From an uncultured bacterium (GTDB taxonomy: Bacteria; Muiribacteriota; Ozemobacteria; Ozemobacterales; Ozemobacteraceae): a stretch of 57,202 bases of DNA. The DNA lies in the NCBI GenBank assembly GCA_937949615.1, contig CALEDQ010000033.1:1-57202 (forward strand), read 5' to 3'. Below, in pieces: positions 52,308 to 57,202 of the stretch; within the stretch, counting starts at the first letter, position 1; each line of letters begins with the position of its first letter. The position numbers and the translations under genes were made by a program. The notes under the pieces are model-generated. The model was given only the letters and a program-made list of their open reading frames with translations. It made no database searches and was not told where the DNA came from.

Positions 52308-52768
52308 CTTTTCTTTGCAAACCTGTCTCTGGCAGCAACTGCCAGTTGATCACACCGCTCGTTTTCAGGGTGCCCGGCGTGGCCGCGAATCCATTGCCAT
52401 TCTAGTCTGTGGATTGCCGCTTGTGCCAGAAGTCTTTCCCAGAGTTCGCGGTTTTTTACCGCTTTCTTCCCGGCCGTTTTCCAGCCGTTTTTCTGCCAGT
52501 TTTCCAGCCAGTTTTCGGTAAAAGCTTTGGCGATATACTGACTGTCGGTAAAAACCTTTACCTGACATGGTTCTTTCAGCGATTCAAGGGCGGCTATTAC
52601 ACCCATCAGTTCCATGCGGTTATTGGTAGTTTCAGGCTCGCCGCCGGAAAGTTCCTTTTCGACATCTTTGTAGCGCAGTATGGCGCCCCAGCCACCAGGC
52701 CCGGGGTTGCCGCTGCAGGCTCCGTCTGAAAATACCTGAATTTCTTTTCTGGCTTTGTCAATATGCAT
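52304..52768 (-). CDS. rnhA: Ribonuclease HI
   Basis: A 154-residue RNase HI that cuts RNA in RNA-DNA hybrids. The catalytic residues are Asp15 (SDGACSGNPGPGGWG), Glu53 (RMELMG), Asp75 (TDSQY) and Asp140 (NERCDQLA), with the basic protrusion helix between them. Length is normal for the E. coli type. The start overlaps the preceding kinase stop by one base and the stop overlaps the next gene by 4 bases, so all are in one operon despite unrelated roles. Confidence 0.96.
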   Translation of the reverse strand: MHIDKARKEIQVFSDGACSGNPGPGGWGAILRYKDVEKELSGGEPETTNNRMELMGVIAALESLKEPCQVKVFTDSQYIAKAFTENWLENWQKNGWKTAGKKAVKNRELWERLLAQAAIHRLEWQWIRGHAGHPENERCDQLAVAARDRFAKKS

Positions 52769-54609
52769 TATTTTTGTCCCTGAATTACCGCATCCGGAAG
52801 GATTACCTCAAAACGACTGCCCTTGCCGGGCTCACTGTTGACATGAATCTTACCTTTCAATTCTTCGGTAAGTTTTTTTACTATGCTCAAACCAAGTCCG
52901 GTTCCGCCAAATTTGCGGCGATTGCCATGACTGACCTGAAAAAACGCCTGAAAAATGTTGTCGATATGCTGCGGAGCAATACCGATTCCTTCATCCTCTA
53001 CGGCAATGAAAAGATCTTTGTCGGAGCGCCTTACTTCAAGTGTGATACGCCTCTCTTTACAGAATTTAAAAGCGTTGGTCAGAAGATTGAGGATGATCTG
53101 CTGCAGCGACAGACGGTCTGTTCTCAGATACAGGTTCTTTTCTGGAATAACGGTTGAAAAACTGCTGAGATCGAACTGCTGCTGTTCGAGCAACGAGTCT
53201 ATATACGCAAGAATTTCTCCAAGATTGAATTCTTCAATGTGGTAGGTAAAATTGCCATTTTCGAGCTGAGAAAATCTCAATATGCCGTCAATCATGCTCT
53301 GCAGATGGTTCGAATTCAAAACGATCTGTGAGGCAATTTCTTGGACTTTCTGCGGCAGAATGTTGCTTGCCGGGCCAGAAGTGCTGCTGAGAATCTGACT
53401 GTATCCCTTGATCGCGGTCAACGGCGTTTTCAGTTCATGACTCATCATCGCCAGAAACTGTGATTTGGTTTTATTTGCAGCCTCTGCCTTTTCTTTTTCG
53501 AGAATCAGCTCGCGTTCCGTCTCTTTTCGCAGCCTGACTTCACTTTCGAGCTCGCCGATGATCCTCTGCTTCATTTCGCTTTCGGCTTTAGATCGCAGAA
53601 GCTCTTCAAGTGCATTCTTGATGCTGGTTTCCATTCGTCGGTAGACTTCCATGCCCTGGCTCGGTCCAAAAATCTCAATCAGAGGCAGGGAAGGGGGCAG
53701 CATGCTTTCTTTCATGCCGAAGATGGTACTGATAATGATTTCTGTGTGTCTGATACCTAAAGCCACCGAGATGTAGCCAAGTGCAATCATTATATGAACA
53801 GGGTGTGACGCGATTTTCTCGATCGGTAGACTGATGAAAAGACCTGAATAAACGGCGCAGCCGACACTGAGCATGCCACAGCCAAGGCTGACCAGACGGG
53901 CAGAATGAAAAAGCCGGCCCTGAGCGTTTTTCCAGAGGTAAAGGCTGACGGCTGCCAGATAACCGATGCCAACAGCATAGATAAGGCCAAAAATAACTTC
54001 CTTGGTGTTGGGCGGGGCGATGGCTCCGGTCATGATGCCCGGGCTCATCAAAACCGGAATAAAAAATGAAGTCAGAATGAAGCCGGCATGAAACAGCCAC
54101 GGCTGCTGGCGAAATTCGACCCGGCAGACTCTGCCGAAAAGATGAACACCAGGTAAGGCGAATAGTATTGCAAAGACGAAAAACAGATTCGTGAAAACAC
54201 TCTGCTTGAGGGGCGCTATATCAAATATCCAGAACAGATAGTCGATAAGGTTGCCGCCGGCAGCGCAGCAGAGTGAAATATTCAAAAACAGGGTGGCATC
54301 GCGGGCAACACTGCGACTGGGAATCTTTACCCACGAAAAAAAGCTTATCGATGCGGCTGTGATATTCAGCAGCACGAAAAGAGCGTAGAGAATTCTGGCA
54401 TGCCTGAATGAACCATAGCCGATTCCGGAAAGGTAACAGACAATATAGGCTGTCAAAAAAGTGCAGATAAAAAACCAGAGCATGCCGAGCTCATAAGACG
54501 AAAAGCGATGCCCGAGCAGCTCGTATTTCTCCGAAAAACTCTCGGAAAAATCCATGCTTTTCTCAATTTCTACCGCTGCCGCCAGGTCAGCTTCGTTTCG
54601 CTGTGTCAT
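52768..54609 (-). CDS. Membrane sensor histidine kinase
   Basis: A 613-residue kinase. Residues 42-300 contain seven or eight transmembrane helices in a 7TM-like sensor, followed by a coiled coil (about 325-385). HisKA has phospho-acceptor His391 in MSHELKTPLTAI, then a HATPase_c domain with N box (LTNAFKFC), DEGIGIA and GTGLGLSI motifs. No receiver is attached and no response regulator gene is next to it. Its start overlaps the stop of the surface-protein gene by 4 bases, so it may respond to the same envelope condition. The signal is unknown. Confidence 0.93.
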   Translation of the reverse strand: MTQRNEADLAAAVEIEKSMDFSESFSEKYELLGHRFSSYELGMLWFFICTFLTAYIVCYLSGIGYGSFRHARILYALFVLLNITAASISFFSWVKIPSRSVARDATLFLNISLCCAAGGNLIDYLFWIFDIAPLKQSVFTNLFFVFAILFALPGVHLFGRVCRVEFRQQPWLFHAGFILTSFFIPVLMSPGIMTGAIAPPNTKEVIFGLIYAVGIGYLAAVSLYLWKNAQGRLFHSARLVSLGCGMLSVGCAVYSGLFISLPIEKIASHPVHIMIALGYISVALGIRHTEIIISTIFGMKESMLPPSLPLIEIFGPSQGMEVYRRMETSIKNALEELLRSKAESEMKQRIIGELESEVRLRKETERELILEKEKAEAANKTKSQFLAMMSHELKTPLTAIKGYSQILSSTSGPASNILPQKVQEIASQIVLNSNHLQSMIDGILRFSQLENGNFTYHIEEFNLGEILAYIDSLLEQQQFDLSSFSTVIPEKNLYLRTDRLSLQQIILNLLTNAFKFCKERRITLEVRRSDKDLFIAVEDEGIGIAPQHIDNIFQAFFQVSHGNRRKFGGTGLGLSIVKKLTEELKGKIHVNSEPGKGSRFEVILPDAVIQGQK

Positions 54610-57202
54610 TGAGTCGACCAGACCTCTCTGAAATTTTGCGTGCGGTTACCGCCGCCTCCGATGAACAATCGCCCGCCAGCGACGCCAAGATCATGCCCTG
54701 AACGTGGCGAAAACTGTTCTGCCGAACCTGACGACCCAGGCAGAATCTCAACCCAGTTCAGCCCGTCATTTGAAGCCCAGACATCATTATAGAACCCGGC
54801 ATCAAAAACCTCGGGCTTTGTCGCGCCACCCGCCAGCCATATTCTACCATTGAACTGTGTCATTCCGAAAGAACATCTGCCGGCAAAACCGGCATTGCTT
54901 TTCTCTAGCGTCCAGGTATCGCCGTTGCTGGTCGACCAGATATCATTCAAAGGCACGACAGTGCCGGAAGAATTCTTGCCATAGCCGCCAAAAACCCACA
55001 GCTTGCCATTGAATGAAGCACATTGCATCTGTTTGCGCGCAAAAAAGCTTACCACCTGTGACCTCAGCTGCCAGGTAACACCATTCGCAGAGCTCCAGCA
55101 TTCATCGAGCAGCACCGGACTCCCATCCCCGTCGACCGTCTCGCCGCCAATTATCCAGAGCTTGTTGTCATATACAGCCATTTTGTGCCAGGCGCGCTGG
55201 TAATATTCTGCCGAAGCGGTTTCCTGCACCCAGTTGCGACCGTCGGCTGACGACCAGACGTCATCGAAAAGAGTGTAGTCTGTATCTGTCTCAACGTAAC
55301 CACCCGAGAGCCACAGGCGGTTATTGAACACCACACAGGCGTGACCGGCTCTTCTGGCAAACATCCCGGCGGCGCCATCATTAACCTCTTGTGTCCAGCT
55401 GATGCCGTCAGCCGAACTCCACACATCATTGAGAAAAGCGTCGTCATGTCCGCCGATAACCCAGAGGCGATTGTTGAAACTGATCATGACATGATCACGT
55501 CTCTGGGAAAAAGACGACGCGGCCGAATCGGCCTGATCGAGTCTCCAGACCCTGCCTTCGTCAGCAGCCGTTTTAAACTGCCATTCAACTGTTGTCGCAA
55601 GAGTGGTCGCGGTTGTGTCTGCTGCCGAAGCGGCAAGCGAAACCAGATAGTCGCTGTAAAACTCAAGGTTTGCCGAAGGAGTGAAGGTCATGATATTACC
55701 ATTCCATGAAAAGTTGCCCGAAACCTCGCTCTGATCAGCTGTTTTAATGAGCTTGAAGGCACTCTGGACCGAAGCCGTGTCCATGCTTTTCGAGAATTCA
55801 ACCTTTACCGGGCTGGAAACCACCACTCCAACCGAACCAGAGGCTGGTGAAGATTTGGTGATCAATACTGCCGGCCGGGCGGTGGTTGAAAATGAAAGAA
55901 GAAAGTCGCTGGCAAGCTTCAGTTCTTCGGTATCAGCCGCCGAAGAGGCAACCTTCATCTGGTATGAAACCCCGTTAGCCAGAGGTTGAGAAAAGTTTAC
56001 CGTCAGAATTGTGTCGTTTTCTGACCAGCTGAAGGCCATGCTGCCAGCCGCTGCCGGATTCAGTGTAATGGCGCTCTGAGTTGCCGGCCTCTGCATTGTC
56101 TTGGAAAATGTCAATTGTATCGGCTGATCCGGCATGACATTAAGTGAACCGGCTACCGGCACTGTCGATGAAACGACCGGATTTACGGCTGGTCTGGTTG
56201 TAAAACCGGTCGAATAAGCACTCTGCAGATTTGAACCATAAACGTCGCGGGTGCCGGTATTGATGGTTATCTGGTAGGCCTGAGAATGAGAAAGACGGTT
56301 AACCGGGGTCATATTGAGCGTGCGGTTCCCGTTGCTCCATGTCAGAGAAACTCCGCCAGCCGGCAATGGCAGGTAACTATAAGAAAGAGAATCGGTGTTA
56401 ACCGGGTTTGAAAAAACTATTTCGCTGCTCTGGGTTACCGGCAGCCCGGTGCTGCCATCGGCGGGTTGAGCTGAAATGACTGAAAAACCAGGAACCGCTG
56501 TTCTGAATGAGAAAGAGCGTGGCAGCTCAATTGAAAAGCCCTCGAAGTCTTTGATGCCTTCGGCCAGGCTGACCGAAATCTGACTGCCCCAGGGCAGGGC
56601 ATCTTCTGGCGTGAAAATGATCCGGTTGCCATTAACGGCCGTGCTGCCTGTAATGTTCACCGACCCTGAACTGACGGTTATTCTGCCTGACACTGAGCCT
56701 GACAGAACATTTTGCGAAAAGGTCATTTCGATTGTGGTATCGGTAGCAACATTGCTCTGCTGGTCAACCGGGCTGGTGGAGCTCAAAACTGTCTGCGCCG
56801 CGGTGGTAAAACTGCCGGAAAAATCTTCCTGCAGGCGGTTGCCTGCGGTGCTTTCTGCAGAGCTGGCCACTTTAAGCTGATAAGTGGTTGAAAAGGCAAG
56901 TTCGCCTGAGGGGACGACTGTCATTGCCCGGTCGCTGTCAGACCACTGAAAGACCATGCCAGGAGCATGGGGCGGCTGCAGTGTCGTTGCTGCTTCAGCT
57001 TTCTGCCTGTTCATCGTCAGGTCAAATTTGATGGTCCAGGTATTGTTTACTTTTATAGTGCTTCCGGCTAACGGGTTTATCTCGGTAATTCTTGCATATA
57101 CTTCAGTTGCGGTGCCCGTCGAAGTCGAGGTGCCCGTCGAAGTCGAGGTGCCGGTCGAAGTCGAGGTGCCGGTCGAAGTTGAAGTGCCCGTCGAAGTCGA
57201 GG
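54606..57202 (-). CDS. Large surface protein: Ig-like (Big_5) domains plus Kelch-like repeats, 5' end cut
   Basis: The frame stays open to the right edge of the window, so the start is missing. At least 865 residues are visible. Reading from the edge: five hexapeptide repeats of type TSTSTG; five SbsA/Big_5-type Ig-like domains, each with an N-P-x-x-G or P-x-x-G-S-x-x-V opening and a TFS-x-x-M strand; then six Kelch-like units with the pattern GRLW-x-x-GG ... DVWSS-x-x-G-x-x-W, forming a likely beta-propeller. This architecture belongs to secreted or surface-anchored adhesive proteins. It overlaps the downstream kinase gene by 4 bases. An internal ATG at 57014 is not the natural start, because the Ig-like domain and repeats continue upstream in frame. 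Confidence 0.88.
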   Translation of the reverse strand, partial: STSTGTSTSTGTSTSTGTSTSTGTSTSTGTATEVYARITEINPLAGSTIKVNNTWTIKFDLTMNRQKAEAATTLQPPHAPGMVFQWSDSDRAMTVVPSGELAFSTTYQLKVASSAESTAGNRLQEDFSGSFTTAAQTVLSSTSPVDQQSNVATDTTIEMTFSQNVLSGSVSGRITVSSGSVNITGSTAVNGNRIIFTPEDALPWGSQISVSLAEGIKDFEGFSIELPRSFSFRTAVPGFSVISAQPADGSTGLPVTQSSEIVFSNPVNTDSLSYSYLPLPAGGVSLTWSNGNRTLNMTPVNRLSHSQAYQITINTGTRDVYGSNLQSAYSTGFTTRPAVNPVVSSTVPVAGSLNVMPDQPIQLTFSKTMQRPATQSAITLNPAAAGSMAFSWSENDTILTVNFSQPLANGVSYQMKVASSAADTEELKLASDFLLSFSTTARPAVLITKSSPASGSVGVVVSSPVKVEFSKSMDTASVQSAFKLIKTADQSEVSGNFSWNGNIMTFTPSANLEFYSDYLVSLAASAADTTATTLATTVEWQFKTAADEGRVWRLDQADSAASSFSQRRDHVMISFNNRLWVIGGHDDAFLNDVWSSADGISWTQEVNDGAAGMFARRAGHACVVFNNRLWLSGGYVETDTDYTLFDDVWSSADGRNWVQETASAEYYQRAWHKMAVYDNKLWIIGGETVDGDGSPVLLDECWSSANGVTWQLRSQVVSFFARKQMQCASFNGKLWVFGGYGKNSSGTVVPLNDIWSTSNGDTWTLEKSNAGFAGRCSFGMTQFNGRIWLAGGATKPEVFDAGFYNDVWASNDGLNWVEILPGSSGSAEQFSPRSGHDLGVAGGRLFIGGGGNRTQNFREVWSTQ
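57111..57200. repeat. 18-bp coding tandem repeat, five units
   Basis: Five successive 18-bp units (57111, 57129, 57147, 57165, 57183) of the form GGTGCCSGTCGAAGTCGA differ at only a few positions. They encode the Thr/Ser/Gly hexapeptide linker of the surface protein on the minus strand and run on to the window edge, so the copy number is probably higher and may vary. Confidence 0.9.

Overview
The window reads as a chromosomal segment of a Gram-negative-type, probably anaerobic or facultative heterotroph. It carries dispersed type IV pilus genes (pilB, pilC), class III cyclases, a PilZ chemoreceptor, part of a bacterial microcompartment locus, pyruvate phosphate dikinase and many signal-peptide or membrane proteins. 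The mix resembles candidate phyla such as Riflebacteria, but that placement is a low-confidence impression because no rRNA or other marker gene is present.

Layout. 1-731 has no gene; it holds inverted repeats and a roughly 265-bp tandem duplication. 732-6902 holds an Nramp transporter, a hybrid histidine kinase, two unknown membrane proteins and a GNAT acetyltransferase. 7109-11911 runs rightward with a FosA-nucleoside phosphorylase fusion, an EamA transporter and a three-gene ECF-type importer; an NTF2-like and a DUF1963-like protein follow. 13073-21447 is a tightly packed leftward operon: tldD, tldE, then two large membrane cyclases. 21654-23122 pairs a radical SAM protein with a queuosine-precursor transporter. 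23059-31949 is a leftward operon: ppdK, nusB, MCP-PilZ, pilB and two radical SAM genes resembling LipS1/LipS2. 32058-34674 holds a receiver protein, a three-gene envelope cluster and two overlapping tiny ORFs. 34748-36854 is a microcompartment fragment (DERA fusion plus two vertex proteins). 36991-46596 holds a small charged protein, pgi, a nitrilase-family hydrolase, a CaiB-type CoA-transferase, tRNA-Pro(GGG), a PLP-dependent sulfur amino acid lyase, pilC and topB. 46597-50642 holds a rhomboid protease, a LysM protein, a 58-residue protein and a phosphatase. 50643-57202 is a leftward cluster: a large Ig-like/Kelch surface protein cut by the right edge, a histidine kinase, rnhA and a membrane protein with a very acidic tail.

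The strongest candidate for something new is the cyclase pair at 13073-18882. One subunit keeps both metal-binding aspartates but has lost the transition-state Asn and Arg. The other keeps Asn and Arg but has lost both aspartates. The genes overlap by 4 nt and follow tldD/tldE, suggesting an obligate heterodimer built like the C1/C2 halves of animal adenylyl cyclase. A second case of split catalytic parts is the ABC protein at 9339-10601: the signature motif lies only in the N-terminal half and Walker A/B only in the C-terminal half, so only one composite ATP site is possible.
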